Of a stretch of 59,236 bases of DNA, positions 35,750 through 44,992 are shown piece by piece. How positions within the stretch are numbered: the first letter of the stretch is position 1; each line of letters begins with the position of its first letter. This DNA comes from Lachnospiraceae bacterium (lineage in GTDB: Bacteria > Bacillota > Clostridia > Lachnospirales > Lachnospiraceae): contig JAILOV010000029.1 in assembly GCA_024690605.1 (NCBI GenBank), positions 1 to 59,236 of the forward strand. The letters are read 5' to 3'. The notes under the pieces were generated by a model. That model did not search any database. It was not told the origin of the DNA and was given only the letters and a program-made list of their open reading frames with translations. The translations under genes were made by a program, and so were the position numbers.

Positions 35750-37276
35750 TCAGCCGTTGAGCGCCTTCAGGTAGCGATCATACTGCTGCTTGCGGATCGC
35801 GGTCACATCCGGCAGATGCAGGGAATCCAGCTCGCCGATGTAGGCGTCAAACTCGGTCATCGGACGCGTGCCGGTGATGAAAGCCGTTGCGCTCTCATTC
35901 ACTTTGGTCTCGATATCCGTCATATAGGTGTTGATCGTGTCGGTCTCATCGGAGGTCGCATAGATGAACGGCCAGGGATCGACCACATACTGACGAAGCT
36001 CCGCGTTGCTCTTCGCGTGCCAGTCGGCGACCAGGACATCCGTGGACGCCACGGACTGCTGTGCCGGGAAGACAAAGGAAGGATTGATGCCGAACTGCTG
36101 CAGCCAGTCGTTGTCCTGTCCCTTTTCGGTAAAGGATCTCGTCCCGTCCGCGTTCACCACATAGCTCTCACCCTCGATACCCCACTGATAGAGTTCCTGG
36201 CAGGCATCGCTCATGGCATAGTCAAGGAACTTCGCCGCGTACTCCGCGTTCTTGGAGTTGGCGCTGATCGCGAACATGTTGCCGAGTTCCACACGGCCGA
36301 CATAGAAGCCTTCCTTGTCACCGGAAAGCGGAGCCGCGCCGACAAAGGCAGTGGCAGCCGTTCCGTCATAGTAAGGCAGCACGTTGGAATACATCATGGA
36401 CATCGCCCAGCTGAAGTCATAGGCAACACCGGTCAGATCGTTGCTGATGCGCTCGATGACCTTGTCGCGGTCGATGGAGGTGTACTCCTGCTCCAGCAGG
36501 CCATCCTTGTAGAGACCGTTCAGGAATTCCAGATACTTCTTATAGTTTGCGGAATCCGCATAGGCATAGGTCACGTTGCCGCTCGCATCTGCCTGGAAGC
36601 CGCTGACAAGATCAAGACCGAAGGCCGGTCCGAACATGTAGGGCAGGAAGTCCGCCATGATGCTCATGGGGATCTCATCATTCGCGTCCCCGTTGCCGTT
36701 CATGTCGTTGTCCTTGTAGTACTTGAGCAGATCCACGAGCTCATCCAGCGTCTTGGGAGCCGTCTTGCCGGCCTTGTCCAGCCAGACCTGGTTGTACATC
36801 AGGCAAGGTTGATAGTCCTTGCCGACGTTGGTTCCGGGCACATAGTAGATGTTGCCGTCCTCGGCGGTGATCTCCGCCTTGATGACCGGGTTGGCATCCA
36901 GCCACTTCGTGAAGTTGGGCATGGAATCAAAATACTTGTTGAGCGGCGTGAACAGACCGGACTTGATGTAGGTCTGGTTCGCGTCCTGATCGGGAAGCAG
37001 CACGATGTCCGCGTCCACCTGGCCGGCGGAGAGCATCGGCGTCACGGTGTCCTGATAGTTGTTGTAGTCAACAAGCTGCCATTCCACATCCGCGCCGAAG
37101 TCCGCGATGACCTTTTTCACGATCTCCGCTTCCTTGATGTCGACGTTGGCATAGTTCGACGTCTCCGCAAGGATCTTCAGGTGTTTGCCGCCGCCACCGG
37201 CTGCGCCGCCGCATCCCGCGAGCATCGACACGACCATCGCGGATGCAAGAAGCATCGACAGAACTCTCTTCTTCAT
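35750..37276 (-). CDS. Extracellular solute-binding lipoprotein of sugar ABC importer (LipO type)
   Basis: 508 residues. Lipoprotein signal MKKRVLSMLLASAMVVSMLAGCGG (Cys22), then a family-1-like binding protein fold with two lobes; HLKILAETSNYANVDIKEAEIVKKVIADFG opens the first lobe. It captures an oligosaccharide outside the membrane for the two permeases encoded upstream. RBS AAAAGGAGG. Length (about 500) fits the LplA/LipO group served by LplB and LplC. A hairpin at 37328-37345 precedes it and may favour high expression relative to the permeases. Confidence 0.93.
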   Translation of the reverse strand: MKKRVLSMLLASAMVVSMLAGCGGAAGGGGKHLKILAETSNYANVDIKEAEIVKKVIADFGADVEWQLVDYNNYQDTVTPMLSAGQVDADIVLLPDQDANQTYIKSGLFTPLNKYFDSMPNFTKWLDANPVIKAEITAEDGNIYYVPGTNVGKDYQPCLMYNQVWLDKAGKTAPKTLDELVDLLKYYKDNDMNGNGDANDEIPMSIMADFLPYMFGPAFGLDLVSGFQADASGNVTYAYADSANYKKYLEFLNGLYKDGLLEQEYTSIDRDKVIERISNDLTGVAYDFSWAMSMMYSNVLPYYDGTAATAFVGAAPLSGDKEGFYVGRVELGNMFAISANSKNAEYAAKFLDYAMSDACQELYQWGIEGESYVVNADGTRSFTEKGQDNDWLQQFGINPSFVFPAQQSVASTDVLVADWHAKSNAELRQYVVDPWPFIYATSDETDTINTYMTDIETKVNESATAFITGTRPMTEFDAYIGELDSLHLPDVTAIRKQQYDRYLKALNG

Positions 37277-37327
37277 GTTTCTCCTCCTTTTCTTGAAAGA
37301 AATAAATGATTGTTTCTATATATACCA

Positions 37328-37345
37328 CGGATCGGCAAGGATCCG
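37328..37345 (-). promoter_or_regulatory. Stem-loop between permease and binding-protein genes
   Basis: CGGATC pairs with GATCCG around 6 bases. It has no T-run. Such intercistronic loops often stabilise the downstream binding-protein mRNA or mark processing. The following AT-rich stretch (TATATATAG on the minus strand) might also hold a weak promoter. Confidence 0.4.
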
Positions 37346-37351
37346 CGATCT

Positions 37352-38239
37352 TCATCCCTTCACTGCGCCGAGCATGGTCCCCTGCACGAGATATTTCTGC
37401 ACGAGCGGCACGACCAGCATGATCGGGATCACCGCCACCACGATGCAGACATAGCGCACCTGGATCGTCGACTGGGAGAGCGCGCCCATGGAGAGCGATG
37501 TGGTCTGCATGATCTCCGTGGAGGCCTGCAGCAGGATCCTGCGCAAAAACGCCTGCAGCGGCTCCTTGGACTGATCCGTGATGTAGAGCATGGCGCTGAA
37601 GAAATCGTTGTAGCGCGCCACCGCATAGTAGAGCGTGAGCACCGCCAGCGTCGGCTTGATGAGCGGCACGGCGATCCTTGTCATGATGAAAAAGTCGTTG
37701 GCCCCCTCGATCGCCGCTTCCTCGAAGAGCTCCTCGGAGATCGACTCAAAGGCCGAACGGCAGATCATCACGTTGTAGGCCGAGATCAGCGCCGGCAGGA
37801 TCATCGCCCAGCGGGAGTTGTAGAGCCCCAGGTTCGTCACCACGATATAGATCGGGATCAGACCGCCGGAAAAATACATCGTGAACGCCAGCAGGAAATT
37901 CAGCTGTTTCCGCAGGAAAAAGCGCTTTCTTGATAGCGGATAGGCCGCGAGGCAGGTGAACACCACATTGCAGACCGTGCCGACGATCGTATAGAACAGC
38001 GTGTTGCCGTAGGCGCGCCACAGCTGTTTGTAGGCCAGCACCGTCTTCATCGCGTCGAAATTGAGATCCACCGGCAACAGGATCACCTCGCCGCGGTTGA
38101 CGGCATCGCCGGAGCTGATGGCGACGCTCAGCACGTAGAGGAACGGGTAGACGCACACCAGCACGGCGATCGCGAGGAAGATCCAGATCTGCAGATCGAA
38201 CAGGAAATCTCCGATGGTCCCTTTGTAAAGCTTCTTCAT
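37352..38239 (-). CDS. Carbohydrate ABC transporter permease, LplC/YtcP type
   Basis: 295 residues with six membrane segments. The cytoplasmic coupling EAA motif reads EELFEEAAIEGANDFFIMTRIAVPLIKPTLA. The start IWIFLAIAVLVCVYPFLYVLSVAISSGDAVNRGEV is typical of LplC relatives, as is the C-terminal LVQKYLVQGTMLGAVKG. AAAGGGGA lies before the ATG. It pairs with the LplB-like permease encoded 15 bases upstream. No ATPase gene is nearby; such systems use a shared MsmK/UgpC-like ATPase. Confidence 0.94.
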   Translation of the reverse strand: MKKLYKGTIGDFLFDLQIWIFLAIAVLVCVYPFLYVLSVAISSGDAVNRGEVILLPVDLNFDAMKTVLAYKQLWRAYGNTLFYTIVGTVCNVVFTCLAAYPLSRKRFFLRKQLNFLLAFTMYFSGGLIPIYIVVTNLGLYNSRWAMILPALISAYNVMICRSAFESISEELFEEAAIEGANDFFIMTRIAVPLIKPTLAVLTLYYAVARYNDFFSAMLYITDQSKEPLQAFLRRILLQASTEIMQTTSLSMGALSQSTIQVRYVCIVVAVIPIMLVVPLVQKYLVQGTMLGAVKG

Positions 38240-38254
38240 TGCAATCTGTCCCCT

Positions 38255-39214
38255 TTACCAGATGGCCGTATCCGACACATGTCTGCTGATGCGGTTCGCG
38301 ACAAAGACGATCGCGAAGTTGATCACGGAGTTGAACAGGCCGACCGCGGTCGCGAAACTGTAGTTCGGCGGGCTGGTGCCGATACCCTGCCGGTACACAT
38401 AGGTCTGGATGACGTCCGCCGTCTCATAGACCGCCGTGTTGTAGAGCAGATAGACCTTTTCGAAGCCGACGCTCATCATGCTGCCGAGCGTCATGATCAG
38501 GAGCAGGATGATCGTCGGTTTGATCGACGGCAGCACCAGATGCCAGATGATCTGTCTGCGGTTCGCGCCGTCCACGCGCATCGCCTCATAGAGATCCGGC
38601 GAGATGCCCATGATCGCCGCGACGAAAATGATCGAATTGAAGCCGAAACTCTGCCAGGAACCGGAGATGACATAGATCCGTCGGAACCACTCCGGCAGGT
38701 TCATGAAGTTGATGCTCTGAACGCCGAGTCGGTTTAAGAGCTGGTTGATGATCCCGCCCGAGGGGGACAGGAAATTGTTGATCATGCCGCACACGACGAC
38801 GGTGGAGATGAAATAGGGCAGATAGGTGGCCACCTGAACGGTCTTCTGCACCGGCTTGCGACGGATCTGCGTGACCGCCACCGCGAACAGGATCGGGATC
38901 GGGAAGCCGACGATCAGGGACCAGAACTGCAGCAGGAAGGTGTTGCGCACCAGACGGTAAAAATATACCGACTGGAAGAACTGCCTGAACCACTGCAGAC
39001 CAACGAACGGACTGTTGTAGACGCCCGCGAGACCGGAGCCGATCCGGTATCTGTTGAACGCCATCACGAGGCCGGTCATCGGGAAATAGCAGAACACGGC
39101 AAAAAAGATGACGACCGGGATCATCATGTAAAGAAGATACCGATCGCGGTAGATCAGTTTTTTCAGCGGCAGCTTTTTTTCGACATAAGCCGTTTTGTTT
39201 TTGTTCTTCGCCAT
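38255..39214 (-). CDS. ABC transporter permease, LplB type
   Basis: 319 residues, six membrane segments. Family features: RDRYLLYMMIPVVIFFAVFCYFPMTGLVMAF at the start and EAA motif DLYEAMRVDGANRRQIIWHLVLPSIKPT. The ATG at 39214 (MAKNKNK) is chosen because GGGAGG lies 6-7 bases upstream; the longer in-frame start lacks one. First of the transport genes after the AraC regulator (gap 110 bases). Confidence 0.94.
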   Translation of the reverse strand: MAKNKNKTAYVEKKLPLKKLIYRDRYLLYMMIPVVIFFAVFCYFPMTGLVMAFNRYRIGSGLAGVYNSPFVGLQWFRQFFQSVYFYRLVRNTFLLQFWSLIVGFPIPILFAVAVTQIRRKPVQKTVQVATYLPYFISTVVVCGMINNFLSPSGGIINQLLNRLGVQSINFMNLPEWFRRIYVISGSWQSFGFNSIIFVAAIMGISPDLYEAMRVDGANRRQIIWHLVLPSIKPTIILLLIMTLGSMMSVGFEKVYLLYNTAVYETADVIQTYVYRQGIGTSPPNYSFATAVGLFNSVINFAIVFVANRISRHVSDTAIW

Positions 39215-39324
39215 GCGATCCTCCCGCGCAGACATTTCAGCATCTGTCGACATTGAAACACGGGCGGATCATTTTGTACAGAATCAAAAATTCCGGAGGG
39301 TTCAGATCTTGCCAACCCTTGCCG

Positions 39325-41511
39325 TTACTGGGTTTTTGCCTGCTGATATTCGGACGGGATGACCCCCATGACGGCCTTGAAATTTCTCCGGAAGGTGAGT
39401 TGGTTCGGATACCCCACGCGCTCCCCGATCGCGGAGAGCGTCAGTTCCCCCTCGCGGATCAGTCCGGCCGCGCGCTCGATCCGCCTGCTCTGGAGATACT
39501 GCAGATAGGTCATGTTGTAGCGCTGCTTAAATAATAACAGTAGATATTTATTCCCGACGCGGAAGCGATCCGAGAGCAGCTGGAGAGAGATATCCTGATC
39601 GCAGAAATGCTCGTCCACATAGCGCAGGATCTCTTCGTCAAGGCGCCCCGCCTCATCCCGGTTCTTCTCCCCCTCGATCAGCAGGTCGATCACAGACATC
39701 AGCGCCGCGTCATAGTAATCAAAGATCTCCTGCAGGGACATGATCCCCTCCGTGCGCCGGATGTTCAGATGCACGGCAGCGAGGCCCGCTGTCTCCCGGA
39801 CGGTCTTGAGCATCAGCGGATAGAATTCGTCGAGCAGGGCGCGATAGACCTCCGCAGGCGCGTCCAGATCCAGGTTTTTCTTGTAAATATCGAACAGCAG
39901 CGCGTGCACGCCGTCACGGTCGCGCCGCTCCAGACAGCCGCGCAGCTGCTCGCGGAAACCCGCGGGGAAATAGTAGTCCGTGCGCGCATCCGCCTGTTCC
40001 TCCGCGAAGAAGATCTCTCCCCGCCCGTCGCGCAACACGCCGTCCAGCGCGGCCATGGCGGATTCGCACGCGGTTTTGAGCTCCGCGATGTCCTCGCGCG
40101 GACGGTCCACGCCCATGGAGACCATCAGGCGCTCCGCGGAGACCGCCGCGGTGATCTGCCTGTGCAGACTGAAGAACAGTTCCTCGGAAAGCTCAGGGAC
40201 ATCGTCATTGACGATGAGATAAACATCGAACACATCCCGGAAATACCAGACGATGTGGCGTTCCTCCGAGGACCAGGTCTGTGTCACCTCACGGAAGACC
40301 CGGTCGAGCCTTCCGCGCAGCTCCTCATCCGCCGCGCGCCGCCCCTCATACGCAAAATTGATGACGGCGACCACATAGTATAGGTGTTTCAGATCCAGGA
40401 AATCCTCATCCGTCAGGATGCTCAGCTTCTCCCCGCCCGTACCGTCCGACACGATCGCCTGCAGCATGCCCGCGCCCGCATAGGGACCGATCGTGAGCAT
40501 CTTCTCGTGATAGCGGTTCTTCTCACCGATCAGCTCCTCGATCCCGCGGATGATCCCGTCCATCTCATCGGCCGGCGCCGCTTCCTCTTTCTCCGCGCTC
40601 CCCGTCTCCCCCGTCTGGGAGACCATGCTCTCCAGCATGCCGATCGGCTGATAGTAGCGCTTGCTCTGCCAGTAGGCGAGCCAGACAAAGAACAGGGAGA
40701 CTAACAGCACCAGAAGCAGCATCCCGAACAGGAAATAATCCGCGCCGAACAGGACCGGTGCACTGCCGTACAGTTCATAGCGCAGGTTGTCTCCGGCCGC
40801 GGATCCGCGCGTGAGCGCGGCTTTTCCGGAGACCGTTCCGACCGTGAACAGCTCCTCGCCGTCACAGAGCACCCGCAACCCGTAATCTTCCCCGAGAAGC
40901 CGACCCACCGCGCGCTCCGTCTCCTCCGCGTCGATAAACGCGCAGATGACACCGACATCCGCCCCCCGCTGCCAGGTGTAGCTGTCACAGTACAGGATGC
41001 CGCGCCGGTTATAATAATATCGCTTGTTATTTTTAAAATGAAAGGTGTCGGTGATCGTTCCGACACGAAGAAACGGCAGTTCGCCCTCCGGCATCACAAA
41101 CGGTTCCGGCAGATAGACAACGCCGCCGGCGGAATAGGCGCGCGTGTTGCCGTCCAGAAAGACCGTAAAACCGTAGAGCAGGCCGGCATGCGCGGAAGAG
41201 ATGCTCCTTAACTCCTGCTGCACTGTGTAATCGGCATAGGTGTCCAGTGCGCTGCCGAGCCTTGCGGACATGTAGAGATCCCGCATCACGGTGGAATAAC
41301 GGAGATCCCTGACGATATCCTGCGCCGCCGCGATCCGGTCGTCGACGACATCGGCCGCCGCGCGCAGGAGGAGCTCATTCTCGCGCTCCGCCTGCGTCCG
41401 CGCGATCTGGCGGCTCTCATAGATCAGAAATGCCGCATAAGCGCACATACTGACCGCAATGATCAGTATGTAGCTGAAAAACATGCGCTTGAAGACTTTG
41501 CTCTGAAACAT
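39325..41511 (-). CDS. Membrane sensor-regulator with AraC-type DNA-binding domain (YesN/YtdP-like)
   Basis: 728 residues. A first membrane segment (about 9-30), an extracytoplasmic sensor domain (30-250), a second membrane segment (about 255-278), a cytoplasmic linker and a C-terminal AraC/XylS DNA-binding domain (630-728). The two helix-turn-helices are visible: ISLQLLSDRFRVGNKYLLLLFKQ and LTLSAIGERVGYPNQLTFRRNFKAVMGVIPSEY. One-protein sensors of this type sit beside LplABC-like importers and activate them when an extracellular glycan or its binding protein is sensed. It most likely controls the ABC genes just downstream. Confidence 0.92.
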   Translation of the reverse strand: MFQSKVFKRMFFSYILIIAVSMCAYAAFLIYESRQIARTQAERENELLLRAAADVVDDRIAAAQDIVRDLRYSTVMRDLYMSARLGSALDTYADYTVQQELRSISSAHAGLLYGFTVFLDGNTRAYSAGGVVYLPEPFVMPEGELPFLRVGTITDTFHFKNNKRYYYNRRGILYCDSYTWQRGADVGVICAFIDAEETERAVGRLLGEDYGLRVLCDGEELFTVGTVSGKAALTRGSAAGDNLRYELYGSAPVLFGADYFLFGMLLLVLLVSLFFVWLAYWQSKRYYQPIGMLESMVSQTGETGSAEKEEAAPADEMDGIIRGIEELIGEKNRYHEKMLTIGPYAGAGMLQAIVSDGTGGEKLSILTDEDFLDLKHLYYVVAVINFAYEGRRAADEELRGRLDRVFREVTQTWSSEERHIVWYFRDVFDVYLIVNDDVPELSEELFFSLHRQITAAVSAERLMVSMGVDRPREDIAELKTACESAMAALDGVLRDGRGEIFFAEEQADARTDYYFPAGFREQLRGCLERRDRDGVHALLFDIYKKNLDLDAPAEVYRALLDEFYPLMLKTVRETAGLAAVHLNIRRTEGIMSLQEIFDYYDAALMSVIDLLIEGEKNRDEAGRLDEEILRYVDEHFCDQDISLQLLSDRFRVGNKYLLLLFKQRYNMTYLQYLQSRRIERAAGLIREGELTLSAIGERVGYPNQLTFRRNFKAVMGVIPSEYQQAKTQ

Positions 41512-41538
41512 GCCCGGCGATGCCGACGTTATCTGTGT

Positions 41539-43113
41539 TTATGCCTGCGGTGCCTGCGGCTGATCGCTCTGTGTCTGGTTCGCTTTCGCGTCGCGCTTCC
41601 GGATGGCCTCCTGCTTCTTGCGCGCATCCTTGCGCGCCTTCTTCCCGGCCTCCTCGGCTCTGACCTTGTCACGCCCGGCCTCATCTCCGGCATTGGCGAG
41701 TTTGGCATCCAGTGTCCGCTTCTTTGCGCTGGCCTTTTCCTCCTTGAGCAGCTGTTCATAGCTGCGCTGCGTTCTGCTCTCCGACCGCTTCATGCGGAAA
41801 TCCTTCACCTGTGTCCTGATCTCCTGCTCCTTTTCCGGATTCGTCAGATGCAGCAGAAGAAGCGCCGAATTCTTGCGCTCGATCCCGCGTGTCCGCCACT
41901 TGTTGCCCGTGGCTTCGACCTTGGCGCACGCATAGGAAGCATCGCTGAGCTCCTTCATCGCTTTGGCCAGCAGGTCTACCTGCGCACCGTCTCTGGAGTG
42001 ATAATCCCTCGAGGAAGCGATCTTACAGACCTCGTCCACCGCCTTCTTCATGCGTTCATATTCCGGGGAACTCCGGAGCAGGCTCTTCTTCTCCTGATTC
42101 ATTTTGAGCTGGATCCCGCGGATGGTATCCATCATATCCTCCTGCTTCTCCTCAAGCCTTGAGAATTCCCTGCAGGCATCCAGATCGGGTCTTTTTTTGG
42201 CGGGCAGGCTCTGCAGATAAGCCTCCTTTTTCTGCGCATAGAGATCTCCGAGCGCCTTTCTCTGCTCGACCGGCAGGCTGTCCATCGCGGTGCAGAGCGC
42301 CATCGCGTCGTCGCGCACCTGATCCACGCTCGACCAGGCATCCAGACCGTAGGGCATATTACCCGTCACGGGCCTGTCGCCGTCCTGCAGGGTAACAGCG
42401 AGGGTCCTCGGCTCATAGTCAAGGAGATTTGTCGTCAGCGTCCGGAATTCACCCATCGTCACTCTTTCCTGGGAGCCGTACGGGAAGATGTAGCCCTGCT
42501 TTTCCATCTCCTCAATAGCATCCATCAGCGCCTTTGACGAGACCTGAACCTCTTCCACGGTATGCGCGAATTCGATATCCTCACGGACGCGGCAGGAAAC
42601 ATCGTAGGGGGTGCCGACCTCCGCCGGCGTGGACGCGTAGTGATCCCGTCCCGCCTCCATCAGATCGGACACATGGTCTCTGAAATAATCGCGGTTCGCA
42701 CGATCCGCGCCCGCTTCATAATAGGAGAACCAGGTCTTCTTGAGCGCCTTTGCCGCGCGCACCGCCCAGTCGGAACCGATGTGTCCCGTGCTGTACTCCT
42801 CATTCAGTCCCGTCAGCGCAGTCTTCATCGTCGGATCATTGACCGGCATGGAGGGATCCGCCAGCGCATAGACGAGCGGCGCCAGTCTGTGCGGATCGAT
42901 CTTGGGTTGCGCGGGTGCGGGCGGCGGCACTACGGGCGGCTCTTCCATGCCCGCGAACAGATCCGGAACGGTGATATCCAGCAGATCCAGCTGCTGCGGC
43001 GACAGCGGCAGCGGCTTCGACTTCGGAAGCGGCCCGTAATCGTGGTCGATCTTGTCCACATCAAAGGAATAGGTGTTTACGCCCGCTTCCCTCAGTTCAT
43101 CGGCAAAATTCAT
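41539..43113 (-). CDS. Hypothetical protein, paralogue of the 4910-6616 product
   Basis: 524 residues, no signal peptide or membrane segment. The N-terminal 110 residues are Pro-rich (PLPKSKPLPLSPQQLDLLDI; PPVVPPPAPAQP), the middle is helical, and the C-terminus is a highly charged Lys/Arg/Glu/Ala coiled-coil-like tail ending QTQSDQPQAPQA. The segment SSPEYERMKKAVDEVCKI (about 355) and the following helices align with those near the C-terminus of the 568-residue protein at 4910-6616. I do not recognise a family. It lies 27 bases before the AraC regulator gene on the same strand; RBS AAAGGGGA precedes the ATG. Confidence 0.72.
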   Translation of the reverse strand: MNFADELREAGVNTYSFDVDKIDHDYGPLPKSKPLPLSPQQLDLLDITVPDLFAGMEEPPVVPPPAPAQPKIDPHRLAPLVYALADPSMPVNDPTMKTALTGLNEEYSTGHIGSDWAVRAAKALKKTWFSYYEAGADRANRDYFRDHVSDLMEAGRDHYASTPAEVGTPYDVSCRVREDIEFAHTVEEVQVSSKALMDAIEEMEKQGYIFPYGSQERVTMGEFRTLTTNLLDYEPRTLAVTLQDGDRPVTGNMPYGLDAWSSVDQVRDDAMALCTAMDSLPVEQRKALGDLYAQKKEAYLQSLPAKKRPDLDACREFSRLEEKQEDMMDTIRGIQLKMNQEKKSLLRSSPEYERMKKAVDEVCKIASSRDYHSRDGAQVDLLAKAMKELSDASYACAKVEATGNKWRTRGIERKNSALLLLHLTNPEKEQEIRTQVKDFRMKRSESRTQRSYEQLLKEEKASAKKRTLDAKLANAGDEAGRDKVRAEEAGKKARKDARKKQEAIRKRDAKANQTQSDQPQAPQA

Positions 43114-43220
43114 CTGTTCATTCCCCTTTCAGTACTGTGATAAGTGCTCTGTCAAAAATATAAACGGAACAGCCGGCAAAAATCACACCGGCCTCCGCCA
43201 AGCCCTCCGTTGACTTCCTC

Positions 43221-44897
43221 TCAGCTCTGCATCACCTCGACGACCGCAGGCAGAAACTGCTTCTTGCGCGACACGATGCCCGGAAGCAACGCGCTCTGCC
43301 CGTCGTCGCCGATCGGGCAGGAAAAGGCGTGCTCCACGATCCAGGCGGCGTCCTTGCCGTCGAAAAGCACCTCCGAGGTCTCCCGGATGATATCCGTGAG
43401 CAGGAAAAAGATCATCTGCAGTCCCTCTTCCGTGCGCTTTTTCGTGAGCGCGGGCAGCACGCGGCTGCGGATATCCGCGAGTTCCTCCGCGTCCATGGAA
43501 TTGATCTGCCCGATCCCGATGGCGCTCTCTCCGATGGAAAACCGTTTGAAATCCTGTCTGAGGATCTCGTCCGCCGTTTTTTCCTCCATATGGGAACCGG
43601 CGCGGAACATCTCTCTGGCAAACTGCTCAGCATCGATCCCGGCGATCCGGGCCAGTTCCTCTCCCGCCGCCTTATCGATCGCCGTGCAGGTCGGACTGCG
43701 GTACAGCAGGGTGTCCGAAAGGATCGCCGCCAGCAGAAGCCCCGCCGTCTTCGCGTCGATCTCCGTGCCGGTCTCCCGGTACATCTGATAGATGATCGTG
43801 GACGAGGAGCCCAGCGGCTGATTGCGGAAGAAGACCGGCGAGAGCGTCGTCACCGTCCCCAGCCGGTGATGATCGATGATCTCCATGATCTCGGCGTCCT
43901 CGAGACCCTGCACGGCCTGGCTCATCTCGTTGTGATCGACGAGGATGAGCTGTTTCTTCCTCGCTCCGAGGAAGTTTCTGCGGGAGATCATGCCCACGAA
44001 ATTGTCGTTTTTATCCAGCACCGGGAAATAGCGGTGACGCATCTGCGTCATCACGGGCTCGATATCCTCGATGAAATCATCCATGCGAAAGCTCACCAGA
44101 CCGTCGCTCTTCATGATCGCACGCACAGGCAGGCTTTGATTGATGAGACGCGCCACGGTAAAGGTATCATGCGGCGTCGAGATCACATGACAACCGTGTT
44201 CGCCGGCTCTCTTCTGAATGGAGGAGGAGATCTTCGCTCCGTCGCAGACGACGATGCATCCCGCTTCCATCTCGATGGCGCAGAGCTGCGTGTCATAGCG
44301 GTTACCGAGGATCACCAGATCCCCCCGTTCGATGACTTCCTCGAGCATCTCCGGATTGCCCGCCGCGATCACCACCTTGCCGGATTCCATGCAGCCCGCC
44401 GGGTCACCGACCACCATCTCGCCGTCCAGCGTCTCGGTGATGTTGCGGTAGGGCGTGTGCGCCTCGGACAGCACGCGGTCGTTCTCCACATCCATGTAGG
44501 CCTCGACGATGTCGCCCGTCGTGATCAGACCGGCCAGTTTCCCCTCTTTTGTGATACAGAGCGTCACCACACCGGCTTCGCGCATCGCAGCTCCGGCCTT
44601 CTTCAGCGAGAGATCCTCCGAATCGCCGGACAGAAAACGCATCTCCATGTCGCGTACCTGGGTCCGCACATCCTTGATATAGAGCGGCGGCTGCACATCA
44701 AAACGATGCAGCACATACTGCGTTTCCTCATTCAGATGCCCGCAGCGCGCGGCGATGTAACTGCCGCCGGTCACCCGGTGCTTCAGGGCCGCATAAGCCA
44801 GTGCCGCGCAGACGGAATCCGTATCCGGATTCTTGTGTCCGATGACAAAGACCGGCCGCTCGGCCGCATCGTTCCTCTGTTCCGCGGAAGCGTTCAT
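43221..44897 (-). CDS. Manganese-dependent inorganic pyrophosphatase with CBS and DRTGG domains (family II)
   Basis: 558 residues. DHH-superfamily catalytic domain split by a regulatory insert: GHKNPDTDSVCAALAYA at the N-terminus, VDHNEMSQAV and IIDHHRLG (DHH) near 300-320, SDTLLYRSPTCT and the C-terminal DHHA2 part with SRKKQFLP (substrate phosphate binding). Between them lie two CBS halves and a DRTGG domain (about 70-290), the layout of CBS-PPases regulated by adenine nucleotides. It cleaves PPi to two phosphates in the cytoplasm. The ATG at 44897 has AGGAGG upstream; a longer in-frame start lacks one. Divergent from the ABC-F gene. Confidence 0.93.
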   Translation of the reverse strand: MNASAEQRNDAAERPVFVIGHKNPDTDSVCAALAYAALKHRVTGGSYIAARCGHLNEETQYVLHRFDVQPPLYIKDVRTQVRDMEMRFLSGDSEDLSLKKAGAAMREAGVVTLCITKEGKLAGLITTGDIVEAYMDVENDRVLSEAHTPYRNITETLDGEMVVGDPAGCMESGKVVIAAGNPEMLEEVIERGDLVILGNRYDTQLCAIEMEAGCIVVCDGAKISSSIQKRAGEHGCHVISTPHDTFTVARLINQSLPVRAIMKSDGLVSFRMDDFIEDIEPVMTQMRHRYFPVLDKNDNFVGMISRRNFLGARKKQLILVDHNEMSQAVQGLEDAEIMEIIDHHRLGTVTTLSPVFFRNQPLGSSSTIIYQMYRETGTEIDAKTAGLLLAAILSDTLLYRSPTCTAIDKAAGEELARIAGIDAEQFAREMFRAGSHMEEKTADEILRQDFKRFSIGESAIGIGQINSMDAEELADIRSRVLPALTKKRTEEGLQMIFFLLTDIIRETSEVLFDGKDAAWIVEHAFSCPIGDDGQSALLPGIVSRKKQFLPAVVEVMQS

Positions 44898-44953
44898 CCT
44901 GTATCCTCCTGCCGATATTCTACCAAAGCGGCGCGGTTTTATCAACGAGAGGC

Positions 44954-44982
44954 TTTGCGCCGGCGGCATTTTGCGTTATGAT
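44954..44982 (+). promoter_or_regulatory. Promoter of the ABC-F gene giving a near-leaderless mRNA
   Basis: TTTGCG (44954-44959), 17-base spacer, TATGAT (44977-44982). The start would be near 44989, only about 4 bases before the ATG at 44993, with no Shine-Dalgarno site. Confidence 0.5.
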
Positions 44983-44992
44983 GGTAGGCGTC

